Below the pieces are notes generated by a model. That model was not told where the DNA came from, searched no databases, and worked only from the letters and a program-made list of their open reading frames with translations. A stretch of 60,532 nt of DNA from assembly GCF_001421715.1 (NCBI RefSeq), contig NZ_LMKP01000015.1:1-60532 (forward strand), in the 5' to 3' direction. This document shows, in pieces, positions 18,546 through 30,199 of the stretch. The DNA comes from Sphingomonas sp. Leaf22. Its GTDB lineage: Bacteria > Pseudomonadota > Alphaproteobacteria > Sphingomonadales > Sphingomonadaceae. A program made the position numbers and the translations under genes. Position 1 is the stretch's first letter, and each line of letters opens with the position of its first letter.

Positions 18546-20126
18546 TTACACTTTCATTATACGTAGCGCAATATAGGGGCTCCCTGGCAGAACAATACTC
18601 GGCCGCGCAGGGTCGTGACTGTCGTATTCGTCGCGCTGGACCATATGGAACACGCCTTCCACCGGTGTGATTGTCATGTTCCATGTGTCGAGGATGTCGA
18701 TCCGGTAATCGGGGTGCGGATTGGCAGCGCGTGTGGGCAGGACGACGTCCCAGCGCGTCGGGCGGCTGTTGCCGAAATATTTAAGATACCAAGTGAAATC
18801 GCGCCCGCCGAGATGATAGTCCCAGAATTGCTGAATCGGATCGATCCCTGGCGACGGTACGCTTGCGAGGATGCGGTTCAGGAACGCCAACCGGGGCGGA
18901 CTGGTCCCGCGCAGGCTGCCGCCCTGCCCCAGCCACGACTGGTCGGGATTGCCGGTATCGGTGAAAACCTCGCCATGCCCGACATAGGCACCGCCGAGCG
19001 TGCCCCACCAAAAACGTTCGACTAGTTGCTCGCCGGTAAGCCGCGCCCAGCGCTTGTCCGAATTCCCCTCGTAGATCACCTCGTCGAAGATCACCGCCTT
19101 CTGCGCGAAATTGCGGTGCGGATGGACCCGCCCGTCGTCGAGCACCGCCGCGCCGTGCTGAATGCTAGCATGGGTGATCCATGGCTTGCGGTGATCGTAA
19201 TAGACGTTGAGCTGGTGGATCGACCGCAGCCGGTCGTGCGGATCGGCGGCAACCAGTACCGCGAACAGATGGTCCCAGTCGGCGATCGTCTTGTCCTCGA
19301 CGATGTCATATTCGTTGGCCATCGCCCACCAGACATGGCGATACGCACCGAATCGCGCTGCGACGTAGCGGACATAGCGTTCGTCGTCCGACCGCCGCAT
19401 CGCCGAATAGCCGCGCAGTTTGTCGTAGGGGTGGAACAGGATGACGTCGGCCTCGATCCCCAGTTCGCCCAGCCGGCGGACGCGGTCCTCGAACCGGCGA
19501 AAATAGGCGGGATCGAAGCGGGTCGGGTCCCAGTCGCGCGGCCCCCCGCCGGTGCGCACGAACGGATCGGTCGCGACCGATGCGACGTTCGGGAAGACGC
19601 ACATCCGGATCTTGTTGAACGGTCCGGCCTTCAGCGTCGCCAGCGTCCGGGCGCACTGCGCATCGGATTGCAGCGCCCACGAATAGGCGGTCGTGCCCAC
19701 CGGACGATAGGGCGTGCCGTTGGCGTGGACGAAATGATAGCCGTCGCGCGTCATCCGCACCGGGCCGTGGTTGCCGGCCGACGGGGGCACGCTCTCCACC
19801 GTCCCGCTTCGCCTGTCGAGCGCGGCGACGTTGCTCGCCGTCGTCCACGTCCATCGCCCGAGCGACGGCGGGCTGAAGCGGATGCGATAGATGCCATCGC
19901 CATCGTAGAAGCCGGGCACCGCGATCCGTGCCGTTCCCAGCGCGAAGGTCGCGCTCAGCGTCACGTCGTCGAACGGGTTGCCGCCCGCCGGGCCGGCGAG
20001 CGCGATCTCGTGGAGTCCCCAGCGCTCGACCCGCTGTGGGTTCCCGGCCGCGGCAGCCGGAGTCAGTGCCGCCGTCGCCACGGCCGCCGCACCGCCCAAA
20101 ATGGTCCTTCGCGAAACCGTCACCAT
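18546..20126 (-). CDS. Exported apiosidase-like hydrolase (DUF5060/DUF5605 type)
   Basis: The 526-residue protein starts at the ATG behind GGAGAG and has a Tat signal (VSRRTILGGAAAVATAALTP). An N-terminal DUF5060 beta-sandwich (IAVPGFYDGDGIYRIRFSPP) precedes a TIM barrel opening with HFVHANGTPYRPVGTTAYSW, as in DUF4038/GH140-type enzymes. Candidate acids lie in WWAMANEYDIVED and KAVIFDEVIYEGN. A C-terminal beta domain resembles DUF5605. It probably cleaves furanosidic or pectic side-chain sugars, and apiose is favoured by the adjacent apiose-type genes. It shares its operator region with the MFS gene. Exact specificity is inference. Confidence 0.65.
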   Translation of the reverse strand: MVTVSRRTILGGAAAVATAALTPAAAAGNPQRVERWGLHEIALAGPAGGNPFDDVTLSATFALGTARIAVPGFYDGDGIYRIRFSPPSLGRWTWTTASNVAALDRRSGTVESVPPSAGNHGPVRMTRDGYHFVHANGTPYRPVGTTAYSWALQSDAQCARTLATLKAGPFNKIRMCVFPNVASVATDPFVRTGGGPRDWDPTRFDPAYFRRFEDRVRRLGELGIEADVILFHPYDKLRGYSAMRRSDDERYVRYVAARFGAYRHVWWAMANEYDIVEDKTIADWDHLFAVLVAADPHDRLRSIHQLNVYYDHRKPWITHASIQHGAAVLDDGRVHPHRNFAQKAVIFDEVIYEGNSDKRWARLTGEQLVERFWWGTLGGAYVGHGEVFTDTGNPDQSWLGQGGSLRGTSPPRLAFLNRILASVPSPGIDPIQQFWDYHLGGRDFTWYLKYFGNSRPTRWDVVLPTRAANPHPDYRIDILDTWNMTITPVEGVFHMVQRDEYDSHDPARPSIVLPGSPYIALRIMKV

Positions 20127-20155
20127 CGCTCTCCAATTGCGCCGCAACTCATACT

Positions 20156-20175
20156 ATCATATGTCGTCATATGAT
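20156..20175. promoter_or_regulatory. Operator site 1 (GntR-type palindrome)
   Basis: ATCATATG-TCGT-CATATGAT is a perfect 8-bp inverted repeat around TCGT, between the divergent apiosidase-like hydrolase and MFS genes. Read on the other strand it contains CATATGACG, matching the motif found at seven other promoters of the locus. Probable binding site of the GntR regulator encoded at 46.2 kb. Confidence 0.75.
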
Positions 20176-20196
20176 ATAGAATCGAAGGGAGAGGGA

Positions 20197-21486
20197 ATGG
20201 AAGGCGCAATCGCGGAAGGAATCGGTTCCGACCGAAACGACTGGAAGAACACGATTCTGGCCGGGCTTGCCAACTATATCGATGCCGGATCCATCGTCGC
20301 GGGTTCGGCCGCGCTCGCACTGTGGATGCAGGCCTATGACCTAAGCCCCGGTTTCGTCGGGCTGATTGGCGCGTTCGGGCCGAACGCCATTTCCGCCGGC
20401 ATCGGCGCGTTCGTCGGCGGGCGGCTGTGCGACCTGTTCGGGCGCAAGAAGATCTACCAATATGACATGCTGTTCTATGCGTTCGGCATGTTGTGGCTGA
20501 TCTTCGCGATGAATGCATGGATGGTGCTGATCGGCTTCTTCCTCGTCGGGCTGGCGGTCGGCGCGGATATTCCGGCATCATGGTCGCTGATCGCCGAAAC
20601 CGCACCAAAGGGCGCGCGCGGCAAGCATAGTGGCGTGGCGCAGGTGCTGTGGTATCTGGGCCCGGTCGTCGTGCTGCTGATGTTTCTGGTGCTCGAACCG
20701 CTGGGCCTGCTCGGCGCGCGGATCGTGTTCGCGCACCTTGCCATTCTGGCGGTGGCGCTGACCTTCCTGCGATCGCGGATGAAGGAATCGCAACGCTGGC
20801 TGGATGCGCAGGCGGACAAGGCACCGGCGGCCGGCCCGACGGCGCAGCCCGCGCGGCTGCGCGACCTGATGACAAGGCAGTGGATCGCGCCGATGGCGTT
20901 TTTGATCGGCATGTACGGCATGTGGAACCTGTGGGCGGGCACCAACGGCTTCTTCTTTCCCTATATCCTGCGCACGGTCGGCAACCAGAGCCAGGCGATG
21001 GCGGTGGCGGTGCAGTCGTTCAGCTTCCTGCTCGGCGTGCTGTCGATCTGGCTGATCTTCATGCGACTGTCCGACCGGGTTAACCAGCGCACGCTGTTCC
21101 TGGTGTCGGCGATCGTCCAGGTGATCGGCATGTCGCTGCTGGCGATCTTTCCGCTGACGCTGCCGATGGCGCTGTTCCATGTGGTGCTGATGAGCATCGG
21201 CCAGGGGTTCGGCGCACAATCCTTCTTCCAGCTCTGGAGCGCCGAGATGTTCCCCACGTTGCTGCGATCGACGGCGCAGGGGCTGATGTTCGGGATCGTG
21301 CGGATCACGCTGGGTATCTTCAGCTTCTTCGTGCCGCTGCTGACGGCGACCGGATTCCAGACGCTGGCCTGGATCCTGACCGGGTTCCTGGTTCTGAGCG
21401 GGTTGATCGGCTACCTCGGCGCACCGCGCAACGAGGGCAAGTCGCTCGACGAACTCGAGGCGGAGATGGAGGGGCAGGCGGCGTAG
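20197..21486 (+). CDS. MFS sugar transporter
   Basis: The 429-residue inner-membrane protein has about 12 TM helices and the MFS loop 2-3 signature GGRLCDLFGRKKIYQYD, typical of sugar:proton symporters. It starts at the ATG after GGGAGAGG and ends with an acidic cytosolic tail. It is followed by a strong hairpin and faces the minus-strand kinase/transketolase operon. Context suggests it imports a monosaccharide released by the exported hydrolases, with apiose the best guess. Confidence 0.8.
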   Translation: MEGAIAEGIGSDRNDWKNTILAGLANYIDAGSIVAGSAALALWMQAYDLSPGFVGLIGAFGPNAISAGIGAFVGGRLCDLFGRKKIYQYDMLFYAFGMLWLIFAMNAWMVLIGFFLVGLAVGADIPASWSLIAETAPKGARGKHSGVAQVLWYLGPVVVLLMFLVLEPLGLLGARIVFAHLAILAVALTFLRSRMKESQRWLDAQADKAPAAGPTAQPARLRDLMTRQWIAPMAFLIGMYGMWNLWAGTNGFFFPYILRTVGNQSQAMAVAVQSFSFLLGVLSIWLIFMRLSDRVNQRTLFLVSAIVQVIGMSLLAIFPLTLPMALFHVVLMSIGQGFGAQSFFQLWSAEMFPTLLRSTAQGLMFGIVRITLGIFSFFVPLLTATGFQTLAWILTGFLVLSGLIGYLGAPRNEGKSLDELEAEMEGQAA

Positions 21487-21494
21487 GACGGCAG

Positions 21495-21522
21495 GCCGGG
21501 CCGGGGGGATCCCCGGCCCGGC
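21495..21522. terminator. Bidirectional hairpin between MFS and kinase genes
   Basis: GCCGGGCCGGGG, loop GGAT, CCCCGGCCCGGC: a perfect 12-bp GC stem in the 42-bp gap between convergent genes. It lacks a long U-tract, as is common in this high-GC group. Likely terminates both transcripts. Confidence 0.75.
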
Positions 21523-21528
21523 ACCGCG

Positions 21529-22995
21529 TCACCCCGCGTGTTTGATCGCGCTTGCCCAATGGGCGCGCATCGCCGCCCGGGCCGGCGCGTCGATCGCGGG
21601 CACGAACACCGCCTCGGGCGTCAGTCGCAGGTCGGCACCGTCCAGTCCCATCGCCTCGGCCGCCAACCGTGCCGCGCCCAGCGCGCTGGCTTCGGCAGCA
21701 TGCGGGCGAAGGATCGACCGGCCGGTCAGGTCGGCGAGAAGCTGCGCCAGCAACGGGTTCTTCGCCGCGCCGCCGTCGATCGACACGGTGGCGCAGCTGC
21801 GGCAGAGATCGGCCTCCATCGCGACCAGCACGTCGGCGATCTGGAGGGCGATCGCGTCCAGCGTCGCGCGCGCGACGTGCGCCGGGCGGGTCGACAGGGT
21901 CATGCCGCCGATCTGCCCGCGCGCCTGCGGTCGCCAGTGCGGCGCGCCCAGCCCGGCCAGCGCGGGGACGAACGTCACTCCGCCGGCATCGGCGACGGTG
22001 GCCGCCAGCGCCGTCAGCCCCGCTTCGTCGGTCAGCCCGAGCAGCGTCGTGACGAATGCCGCCGCCTGCCCCGACACCGAGATATTCCCTTCGAGCGCAT
22101 GGCGGACGACGCCGCCACGGCTCCACGCGATTGTGCCGGACAGGCCGTGCGCCGAGCGCACCCGCCCGTCGGTCGGCGTCATCAGCGAGCTGCCGGTGCC
22201 GATCGTCGCCTTCACCCCGCTGCCCGGGGTCTCGATCCCGTGCGCGAACAGCGCGGCATGGCTGTCCCCGACCATGGCATGGATCGGGGTGCCCGGCGGC
22301 AACGCGGTGATGCCGGGCGCGACGGTGCCGAACGCGGCATCCGACGACAGTATCTGCGGCAGCATGGCGAGCGGCACGTCGAAGATCGCGGCAAGATCCT
22401 CGTCCCAGCGCAGCCGATCGAGATCGAACAACTGAGTGCGCGACGCATTGCTATGATCGGTCGCATGTACCGCGCCATCGGTCAGGTTCCACAACAGCCA
22501 ACTGTCGATCGTGCCGCAGCGCAGTTCACCGCGCGCCGCGCGGTCGCGCGCGCCGGGCATGGCGTCGAGCAGGCCGGCGATCTTGGCGGCGGGAAATAGC
22601 GGGTCGAGGCTAAGCCCGGTGCGCGCGAGCACCAGCGGTTCGTGCCCCTGCCCGCGCAGCGCGGCCAGCCGCCCGGCCGATCGCTGGCATTGCCACAGCA
22701 CTGCCGGAGTCAGTGCCCGACCCGTAGCCGCGTCCCAGATCACCACGGTTTCGCGCTGGTTGGCGATGGCCACCCCCATGACCCGCACATCGGGGGCGGA
22801 GGCGACCAGTTCGCCGATCAGCGCGGCGACCGCTTCCCAGATGTCGGACGCCGATTGTTCGGCCCAGCCGGGCCGCGGATAGGCGACGCGCATCGCGCGC
22901 GACCGCGACCGGACGACCGTGCCGTCGGTGGCGACCAGCAACGCCTTGGTATTGGTCGTCCCCTGATCGATCGCGAGGATGACCGGGCGGCTCAT
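21529..22995 (-). CDS. aplK: FGGY-family sugar kinase, probable apulose kinase
   Basis: The 488-residue kinase has the N-terminal phosphate motif AIDQGTTNTKALLV, VMGVAIANQRETVVIWD, and the C-terminal ATPase parts TIGTGSSLMTP and DGGAAKNPLLAQLLADLTGR. Its start overlaps the stop of the transketolase subunit gene by one base (TGATG). An FGGY kinase next to a two-subunit transketolase and a xylose-isomerase-like TIM-barrel gene is the arrangement of the described D-apiose isomerase pathway, in which AplK makes apulose 4-phosphate. Glycerol or another ketose as substrate cannot be excluded from sequence. Confidence 0.7.
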   Translation of the reverse strand: MSRPVILAIDQGTTNTKALLVATDGTVVRSRSRAMRVAYPRPGWAEQSASDIWEAVAALIGELVASAPDVRVMGVAIANQRETVVIWDAATGRALTPAVLWQCQRSAGRLAALRGQGHEPLVLARTGLSLDPLFPAAKIAGLLDAMPGARDRAARGELRCGTIDSWLLWNLTDGAVHATDHSNASRTQLFDLDRLRWDEDLAAIFDVPLAMLPQILSSDAAFGTVAPGITALPPGTPIHAMVGDSHAALFAHGIETPGSGVKATIGTGSSLMTPTDGRVRSAHGLSGTIAWSRGGVVRHALEGNISVSGQAAAFVTTLLGLTDEAGLTALAATVADAGGVTFVPALAGLGAPHWRPQARGQIGGMTLSTRPAHVARATLDAIALQIADVLVAMEADLCRSCATVSIDGGAAKNPLLAQLLADLTGRSILRPHAAEASALGAARLAAEAMGLDGADLRLTPEAVFVPAIDAPARAAMRAHWASAIKHAG

Positions 22996-23950
22996 CACGC
23001 CGCCCGCTGTCCGAGCACGTCGCGCACCGCCGCCGCGATACCGGTGGCGGTCAGGTCGAAGCGCTCCATCAGCCAGTCGGCCGATCCGGTCGGCAGGAAG
23101 CCGGGAAAGCCCAGCATCCGCATCGGCACCGGCGCATGGCGCGCGCACCATTCGGCGACCGCGCCGCCCAACCCGCCGTGCGCCAGCCCTTCCTCGGCGG
23201 TCACGATCGCGCCGGTCGCCGCCGCCGCGGCCAGCGCGGCGGCATCGATCGGCGACACAGTGGCCATGTTGACGACGCGCGCCGCCACCCCCTCACCCAC
23301 AAGGATGTCGGCGGCGGCGATCGCGCGGTGGACCAGCGTCCCGCTGGCGACGATCGCCACGTCGCCGCCCTCGCGCAGCGTCTCGGCCCGGCCGATCGCG
23401 AAGGGGGTGTCGTCCCGGTCGAGCGCGGGCACCGGCATCCGGCTGATGCGGACATAGACCGGGCCGTCGTGCGCGGCGGCGGCGCGGATCGCGGCATCGG
23501 TCTGCCATGGATCGGCGGGGACGATCACCGTCAGCTTGTCGATCGCGCGCAACCACGCGACATCCTCGATACTGTGATGCGTCGCGCCCAGTTCGCCATA
23601 GGCGACGCCGCTGGAGATGCCGCACAGCTTGACGTTGGCCTGGCTGTAGCCGCAGTCGACCTTGATCTGCTCCATCGCCCGCGCGGTCAGGAAACATCCC
23701 GCGCCGCTGACGAACGGCACCTTGCCACCGTTGGCCAGCCCCGCGGCGACGCTGACCATATTCTGTTCGGCGATGCCGACGTTGACGAGCCGGTCGGGAA
23801 AACGGTCGCGGAACCTGCCGAGCTTCGACGATCCGACCGAGTCGTTGACTACCGCGACGATGCGGTCGTCGGTGGTCGCCATGTCCTCCAGCGCGGCGAC
23901 ATAGGCGTCACGGCAGTCGAACAGACCGTGCGGGTTGGACGCGGCGACGC

Positions 23951-23954
<4 letters not shown>
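22995..23954 (-). CDS. aptB: Transketolase C-terminal subunit (probable apulose-4-phosphate transketolase B)
   Basis: The 319-residue protein has the pyrimidine-binding and C-terminal domains of transketolase: RLVNVGIAEQNMVSVAAGLA, containing the Glu that activates TPP, FVSGAGCFLTARAMEQIKVD, and THHSIEDVAWLRAI. It starts at a GTG overlapping the TGA of the partner subunit (GTGA), so equimolar synthesis by coupling is likely. With the N-terminal subunit it forms a split enzyme. In the apiose pathway this enzyme moves a glycolaldehyde unit from apulose 4-phosphate to glyceraldehyde 3-phosphate, yielding DHAP and xylulose 5-phosphate. Confidence 0.75.
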
Positions 23955-24810
<856 letters not shown>

Positions 24811-24814
<4 letters not shown>

Positions 24815-24830
24815 ATGACGTCTTATATGT
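24811..24830. promoter_or_regulatory. Operator site 2 (GntR-type palindrome)
   Basis: TCATATGACGTCTTATATGT, near-palindromic around GACGTC, lies between the divergent transketolase and isomerase operons. It overlaps the first possible start codon of the transketolase gene, so bound regulator would block that promoter or start directly. Confidence 0.75.
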
Positions 24831-24888
24831 GATTATTGCCGGAACGCAATTGCGTTGCTTGGCTAAAATTTCGCGGGAGGATCGATAG

Positions 24889-25869
24889 ATGGGCAAGCAA
24901 CGCTATGGTGCCGGGATTTGGCATTTCGCAACCTATGTCGATCGCTACGCCACCGATGGCTATGGCGAGACCCGTTCGCTGATCGACATGATCGATCTGG
25001 CGGGGCGGGTCGACGACCTGTCGGTAGTGGACATCAACTATCCCTTCGTCGATCCCAGCCTGTCGCTGTCTCAGGTCGACGCGGCGCTGGCGCGCAACGC
25101 GCTGTCGGTGATCGGGATTACGCCCGAAATCTATACGCGGCAGTTCGCGCGCGGCGCCTTCACCAATCCCGATCCGGGCATCCGCCGCCTCGCCAATGAG
25201 ATGTGCAACGACGCCGCCCGCGTCGTCCGCCATTTCGGCGCGGACTATGTGAAGCTGTGGCCGGGGCAGGACGGGTGGGACTATCCGTTCCAGGTCGACC
25301 ACCGCGACCTGTGGCGGATGAGCGTCGAAGGCGTGGCCGAATTGGCGGGACAGAACCCCGACTTGAAATTCGTCATCGAATACAAGCCGCGTGAACCGCG
25401 CGTCCACATGAGCTACGACAGTGTCGCGCGCACCCTGCTGGGCATCGAGCGGATGGGGCTGCCCAATGTCGGTATCCTGCTCGATTTCGGCCATTCGCTG
25501 TACGGCGGCGAAAGCCCGGCCGACGCCGCGCAACTGGCGATCGATCACGGCCGGCTGTTCGGGATGGACGTGAACGACAATTTTCGCGGGTGGGACGACG
25601 ATCTGATCGCCGGCTCGGTCCATCCGATCGAGCTGTTCGAGTTCTTCTATACCCTACGCAAGAACGGGTGGGAGGGCGTGTGGCAGCTCGATCAGTTCCC
25701 GTTCCGCGAGGACAGCGTCGCCGCCGCCAATTCGGCGATCGGCTTCCTGAAGGCGGTGGAGCGCGCGCTGGACAAGCTGGACTTCGCCGCGATGCAGGCA
25801 GCACAGGACCGGCAGGATGCGGTGGCCGCGCTCAATCTGGCGCGGCAGGCGCTGTTCAGCTCCTACTGA
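24889..25869 (+). CDS. Xylose-isomerase-like TIM-barrel protein, probable D-apiose isomerase
   Basis: The 326-residue protein has no signal peptide. It shows the AP-endonuclease/xylose-isomerase TIM-barrel pattern: metal ligands appear in [40 protein letters not shown] and [13 protein letters not shown]. Cytosolic aldose-ketose isomerisation is the usual chemistry of this group. Its operon is divergent from aplK/aptAB-like genes across a shared operator, so it is the natural candidate to convert apiose to apulose. A ribosome site (GGGAGG) precedes the ATG. The exact substrate is inferred from context. Confidence 0.65.
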   Translation: MGKQRYGAGIWHFATYVDRYATDGYGETRSLIDMIDLAGRVDDLSVVDINYPFVDPSLSLSQVDAALARNALSVIGITPEIYTRQFARGAFTNPDPGIRRLANEMCNDAARVVRHFGADYVKLWPGQDGWDYPFQVDHRDLWRMSVEGVAELAGQNPDLKFVIEYKPREPRVHMSYDSVARTLLGIERMGLPNVGILLDFGHSLYGGESPADAAQLAIDHGRLFGMDVNDNFRGWDDDLIAGSVHPIELFEFFYTLRKNGWEGVWQLDQFPFREDSVAAANSAIGFLKAVERALDKLDFAAMQAAQDRQDAVAALNLARQALFSSY

Positions 25870-27032
25870 TGATTATTTCCTCCGCCAGCGATTTCCGCGA
25901 GGCCGCACGACGGCGCGTGCCGCGATTCCTGTTCGATTATGCCGATGGCGGCGCCAATGGCGAGGAGACGCTGCGCTGCAACGTGTCCGACCTAGCCGGC
26001 ATCGGCCTGCGCCAGCGGGTGTTGCGCGACGTGGCCGCCATCGACCTGACGACCAATTTGTTCGGCCGCCAGATCGCCCTGCCGCTCGCACTGGGTCCGG
26101 TCGGCATCGGCGGCATGTACGCCCGGCGCGGCGAGGTGCAGGCCGCCCGCGCGGCGGCGGCGGCCGGGGTTCCCGCCTGCCTGTCGACGGTGTCGATCTG
26201 TTCGATCGATGAGGTCGCGGCGGTCGCCGACCCGTTCTGGTTCCAACTGTACGTGTTGCGCGACCGGGCGTTCATGCGCGACCTGATCGCGCAGGCGAAG
26301 GCGGCGGGCGCCGGCGTGCTGGTGTTCACCGTCGACATGCCGGTGCCCGGCGCACGCTACCGCGACGCCCATGCCGGCATGTCCGGCCCGCGCGCGCCGC
26401 TGCGACGGGTGATGCAGACGCTGGGGCGGCCGCACTGGGCATGGAATGTGGGGCTGCGCGGCCGGCCGCACATGCTGGGCAATCTGCTGCCGGTGCTGGG
26501 CAGCGACAGCGGGCTGAACGATTATATGGGCTGGCTGGCGAAGAATTTCGATCCGTCGATCCGGTGGAGTGACCTCGACTGGATCCGCGCGGCATGGGAC
26601 GGCCCGCTGGTCATCAAGGGCATCCTCGATCCCGAGGACGCGCGGGAGGCGGTGCGCATCGGCGCAGACGGCATCGTCGTGTCGAACCACGGCGGCCGGC
26701 AACTGGACGGCGTGCTTTCGACCGCGCGCGCGCTGCCCGCGATCGCCGACGCGGTGGGGGATGCGCTGAGCGTGCTGGCGGACGGCGGGATACGCTCCGG
26801 GCTGGACGTCGTGCGCATGCTGGCATTGGGCGCGAAGGGCGTCCTGCTCGGTCGCGCGTGGATCTATGCGCTGGCGGCGCAGGGCGAGGCGGGCGTCGCC
26901 CGGCTCGTCGACCTGATCGCGCGCGAGATGACCGTGGCGATGACGCTGACCGGCGTGAACCGGATCGCCGCGATCGACCGGTCGATCCTTGCCGACCCTG
27001 CACTTCGCCTTACCGCCGGAGCCACCGCATGA
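25869..27032 (+). CDS. FMN-dependent alpha-hydroxy-acid dehydrogenase (L-lactate dehydrogenase-like)
   Basis: The 387-residue protein is of the LldD/glycolate oxidase family: N-terminal [32 protein letters not shown], the catalytic [10 protein letters not shown] segment, and FMN-phosphate site [20 protein letters not shown] with [10 protein letters not shown]. It starts one base into the isomerase stop (TGATG) and overlaps the next gene (ATGA). Oxidation of L-lactate to pyruvate would fit the L-lactate predicted to leave the 6-deoxyhexose pathway encoded at 45-53 kb. Glycolate or another 2-hydroxyacid is an alternative. Confidence 0.8.
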   Translation: MIISSASDFREAARRRVPRFLFDYADGGANGEETLRCNVSDLAGIGLRQRVLRDVAAIDLTTNLFGRQIALPLALGPVGIGGMYARRGEVQAARAAAAAGVPACLSTVSICSIDEVAAVADPFWFQLYVLRDRAFMRDLIAQAKAAGAGVLVFTVDMPVPGARYRDAHAGMSGPRAPLRRVMQTLGRPHWAWNVGLRGRPHMLGNLLPVLGSDSGLNDYMGWLAKNFDPSIRWSDLDWIRAAWDGPLVIKGILDPEDAREAVRIGADGIVVSNHGGRQLDGVLSTARALPAIADAVGDALSVLADGGIRSGLDVVRMLALGAKGVLLGRAWIYALAAQGEAGVARLVDLIAREMTVAMTLTGVNRIAAIDRSILADPALRLTAGATA

Positions 27033-30000
27033 CCCTGCGCGTCGTCGACCTTCGTGCCGAGGCCATCGTCGATCCGATCGGCATCCACGTCCCCGCCCCG
27101 CGCCTGTCGTGGCGGATCGAGAGCGACGGCCACGGCGTCGTCCAGTCGCGCTACCGCATCCGCGCCGAAGCGGACGGGGCCGTCGTCTGGGACAGCGGCG
27201 AGGTGGCCTCCGATGCCAGTTTCGCCGTCCCCTATGGCGGGCCGCCGCCACGCCCCCGGCAACGGGTGTCATGGTCGGTCGAGATCGCCACCGCCGACGG
27301 ACGGCAGGCCGGTTCCCGTCCGGCATGGTTCGAGGCGGGACTGTTAGACACATGGGGCGCCGACTGGATTGAGGCGGAGGACGACCTTGCCGCTGCCGAC
27401 CGGATGGCGGGCATGGCATGGGTATGGAGCGACACCGCGCTCGACCCGCGCCTGCACGGCTTCCGCCTCGACCTGCTCGTCCCGCCCGACGTGGTGCATG
27501 CCGAGATCGCGGTGGCGGGCAAGGATCATCTACGCGGCGTGTGGATCGACGGGCTGCCCGCGCCGCTCGACCAGCCATGGGGCTATGATAGTCCGCTGCC
27601 GTTCTGGGGATCGCTCGCCCCGGTCGTGGCGACGCTGCGGCCCGGCCGCGCCAGCGTCTGCGTCGCGGTCGACGCCGATGTCACCGGCTTCTTTCCGGTC
27701 GATGGCGGCGCGTTCGCCAGCCTGATCCGGCTGCACCACGCCGACGGGCGGATCGACCGGATCGTCAGCGGACCGGCGTGGCGGGTGCTGCCCGATCCGC
27801 CGGCAGGATGGCAGGATGCGGGCTTCGACGCCGGCGACTGGCCCTGCGCGGTTCCGAGCGGATCGAACGCCGGCAACGACCCGCGCCCGGCCGAACCGGC
27901 GATGCTGCTGCGCCACGACTTCGTCGCGCGCGGCGGGATCGTCGCCGCCCGCCTCTATGCGACGGCGCTCGGCAGTCATATCGCGACGATCAACGGGCAA
28001 CGGGTGTCGGACGCGATCCTCTCGCCCGAGATCAGCGTCGCCGATGCCCATGTCTTTTACGAAAGCGTCGACGTTACCGGGCTGATTGTGCCGGGCGCCA
28101 ACGCCATCGGACTGACGGTCGGCGACGGATGGTATGCCAGCGCGTTCGGCTGGCGGATCGAACGTTATGCGTTCGGCCCCGCACCGCGCCGGGTGCGCGC
28201 CGAACTGCACATCGACCATGCCGATGGCAGCCGGCAGCGGATCGCGACCGGTCCCGGCTGGCGCATCGCCCCCTCCCCGATCATGCGGTCCGAAATCTAC
28301 GATGGCGAGACGGTCGACGCGCGGTGGACGATCGCGGCGTGGGACCATGCCGGGTTCGACGATTCGGGCTGGTCGACCGCCGCCATCGGCACCGCGCCCG
28401 ACGTTGCGCTGCTGCCGCTCGTCTCGCCGCCGCTGCGTGCCGTGGACGAACGCCGCGCGGTGACAGTCGCCGAGCCGGTGCCGGGCCGGTTCGTGTTCGA
28501 TTTCGGGCAGAATTTCGCGGGTTGGGCACGGATCGCCGCGCGGGGCGACGCGGGCACGACGATCACCGCGCGCTTCGCCGAACTGCTCGGCGACGACGGC
28601 ACGGTCGACATGGCCAACCTGCGCCTCGCCCGCGCGACCGACCGGTTCATTCTGGCGGGAACCGGCGCGCGCGAGACGTTCGAGCCGTCGTTCACCTATC
28701 ACGGCTTCCGCTATGTCGAGATCGAGGGCTATCCGGGGGTGCCGGAGGTCGAGGATGTCGTCGGCATCGTCGTCCATAGCGATTGCCGCATCACCGGCGC
28801 GATGCGCTTCGTCGATGCCCCGTTGTTGCAGACGATCTGGCGCAACGCACTGTGGAGCCAGCGGTCGAACTTCTTCGCCGTCCCGACCGATTGCCCGCAG
28901 CGCGACGAACGCATGGGGTGGATGGGCGACATCCAGGTGTTCCTCGATGCGGCGGCGTTCAACATGGAGGTCGCCCCCTTCCTGCGCCGGTTCCTGATCG
29001 ACGTCCGCGCCGCTCAGCGCGCCGACGGCGGCTATCCGATCGTCGTGCCCCAACCGCAATCCTATCCGCCCGTCGTCACCGCCGGGTGGAGCGAGGCGGG
29101 GGTGATCCTGCCGTATCAACTGTGGCAGCGCTACGGCGACACGGCGGTCATCGACGAGAACTGGACAGCGATGACGCGGTGGATGGCGCATGTCGCCGCC
29201 GCCAATCCCGATGGCGTGTGGCGTCACGATCGCGGACTCGATCTGGGCGACTGGTTGTCGGTCGATGCGGTGAAGCCCGATGACGAAACAACGCCGCGCG
29301 GACTGTGCGCCACCGCCTATTGGGCATGGACGGCCGAGCTGATGGCGGCGATGGCCGATGCGACCGGACGGCGCGACGAGGCGGCGGACTATCGCGCGCT
29401 GCGCCTGCGGATCGGCGCTGCCTTCGCCGCCGAATATGGCGGCCAAGGCGGCAGGGTCGGCAACGGCAGCCAGACCGGGCAGGTGCTGGCGCTGCACATG
29501 GGACTGGTACCGGCGGAGTGGCGCGCCACCGCCGCACGTGTGCTGGCCGACGATATCCGCGCACGAGGCATGACGCTGTCGACCGGGTTTCTCGGCACGC
29601 CCTATCTGCTCGACGTGCTGGCCGACGCGGGGTTGCTGGCCGAGGTCGAGGCGCTGCTGCTTCAGACCCACTATCCGGGTTGGGGCTATATGGCGGGGCA
29701 AGGTGCGACCAGCGTGTGGGAGCGGTGGAACGGCGATACCGGCGATATCGCGATGAACAGCTACAATCATTATGCCTTCGGCGCGGTGGTCGGGTTCTTC
29801 TATCGCCGGCTCGCCGGGATCGCGCCGGGTGCGCCGGGGTTCGGGCGAATCGCGGTGCGGCCGCTGTGGCTGCCCGGGGTCGGGCGGGTCGAGGCGTCCT
29901 ATGATTCCTGTGTCGGGCGGATCGCGACGCGAACGCATGGTGACGGCGACGGGCTGACCGGACTGGCGCTGTCGGTTCCGGCCAATACCACCGCCGACGT

Positions 30001-30142
30001 CGAACTGCCGATGTGCCGTGCGTGGCGCGAGGGCGGCCGGGCGCTGCGCGTCCACCCTGCCATCCACGACCTGCGCGACGCGGACGGCATGGTCCGGTTC
30101 AGCATCGGATCGGGCGACTGGACTTTCGCGATGGACGATTGA
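27029..30142 (+). CDS. Cytoplasmic GH78 alpha-L-rhamnosidase
   Basis: The 1037-residue protein starts [20 protein letters not shown] with no signal peptide, so it acts in the cytosol. It shows the full GH78 order: N-terminal fibronectin-like domain ([11 protein letters not shown]), Bac_rhamnosid_N, concanavalin-like and (alpha/alpha)6 domains, with the signature [20 protein letters not shown] near residue 625 and [20 protein letters not shown] further on. It hydrolyses rhamnosides imported as oligosaccharides. Translation is coupled to the flavoenzyme gene by ATGA. Third gene of the isomerase operon. It differs from the exported GH78 at the start of the window. Confidence 0.9.
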   Translation: MTLRVVDLRAEAIVDPIGIHVPAPRLSWRIESDGHGVVQSRYRIRAEADGAVVWDSGEVASDASFAVPYGGPPPRPRQRVSWSVEIATADGRQAGSRPAWFEAGLLDTWGADWIEAEDDLAAADRMAGMAWVWSDTALDPRLHGFRLDLLVPPDVVHAEIAVAGKDHLRGVWIDGLPAPLDQPWGYDSPLPFWGSLAPVVATLRPGRASVCVAVDADVTGFFPVDGGAFASLIRLHHADGRIDRIVSGPAWRVLPDPPAGWQDAGFDAGDWPCAVPSGSNAGNDPRPAEPAMLLRHDFVARGGIVAARLYATALGSHIATINGQRVSDAILSPEISVADAHVFYESVDVTGLIVPGANAIGLTVGDGWYASAFGWRIERYAFGPAPRRVRAELHIDHADGSRQRIATGPGWRIAPSPIMRSEIYDGETVDARWTIAAWDHAGFDDSGWSTAAIGTAPDVALLPLVSPPLRAVDERRAVTVAEPVPGRFVFDFGQNFAGWARIAARGDAGTTITARFAELLGDDGTVDMANLRLARATDRFILAGTGARETFEPSFTYHGFRYVEIEGYPGVPEVEDVVGIVVHSDCRITGAMRFVDAPLLQTIWRNALWSQRSNFFAVPTDCPQRDERMGWMGDIQVFLDAAAFNMEVAPFLRRFLIDVRAAQRADGGYPIVVPQPQSYPPVVTAGWSEAGVILPYQLWQRYGDTAVIDENWTAMTRWMAHVAAANPDGVWRHDRGLDLGDWLSVDAVKPDDETTPRGLCATAYWAWTAELMAAMADATGRRDEAADYRALRLRIGAAFAAEYGGQGGRVGNGSQTGQVLALHMGLVPAEWRATAARVLADDIRARGMTLSTGFLGTPYLLDVLADAGLLAEVEALLLQTHYPGWGYMAGQGATSVWERWNGDTGDIAMNSYNHYAFGAVVGFFYRRLAGIAPGAPGFGRIAVRPLWLPGVGRVEASYDSCVGRIATRTHGDGDGLTGLALSVPANTTADVELPMCRAWREGGRALRVHPAIHDLRDADGMVRFSIGSGDWTFAMDD

Positions 30143-30164
30143 CGTTACCCGACACCAAAGCTAA

Positions 30165-30184
30165 ACATCATACGTCTTACGATA
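30165..30184. promoter_or_regulatory. Operator site 3 (GntR-type palindrome)
   Basis: ACATCATACGTCTTACGATA sits 22 bp after the GH78 stop and 15 bp before the DUF4432 start. It indicates that the seven-gene downstream operon has its own regulated promoter rather than depending on read-through. Confidence 0.7.
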
Positions 30185-30199
30185 GAGGGGAGAGGCAGG

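Noticed and set aside
27530..30067. 845-codon minus-strand frame opposite the cytoplasmic GH78 gene
   Set aside because: Overlaps a well supported GH78 along its whole length; sequence is low in hydrophobic blocks and has no motif.
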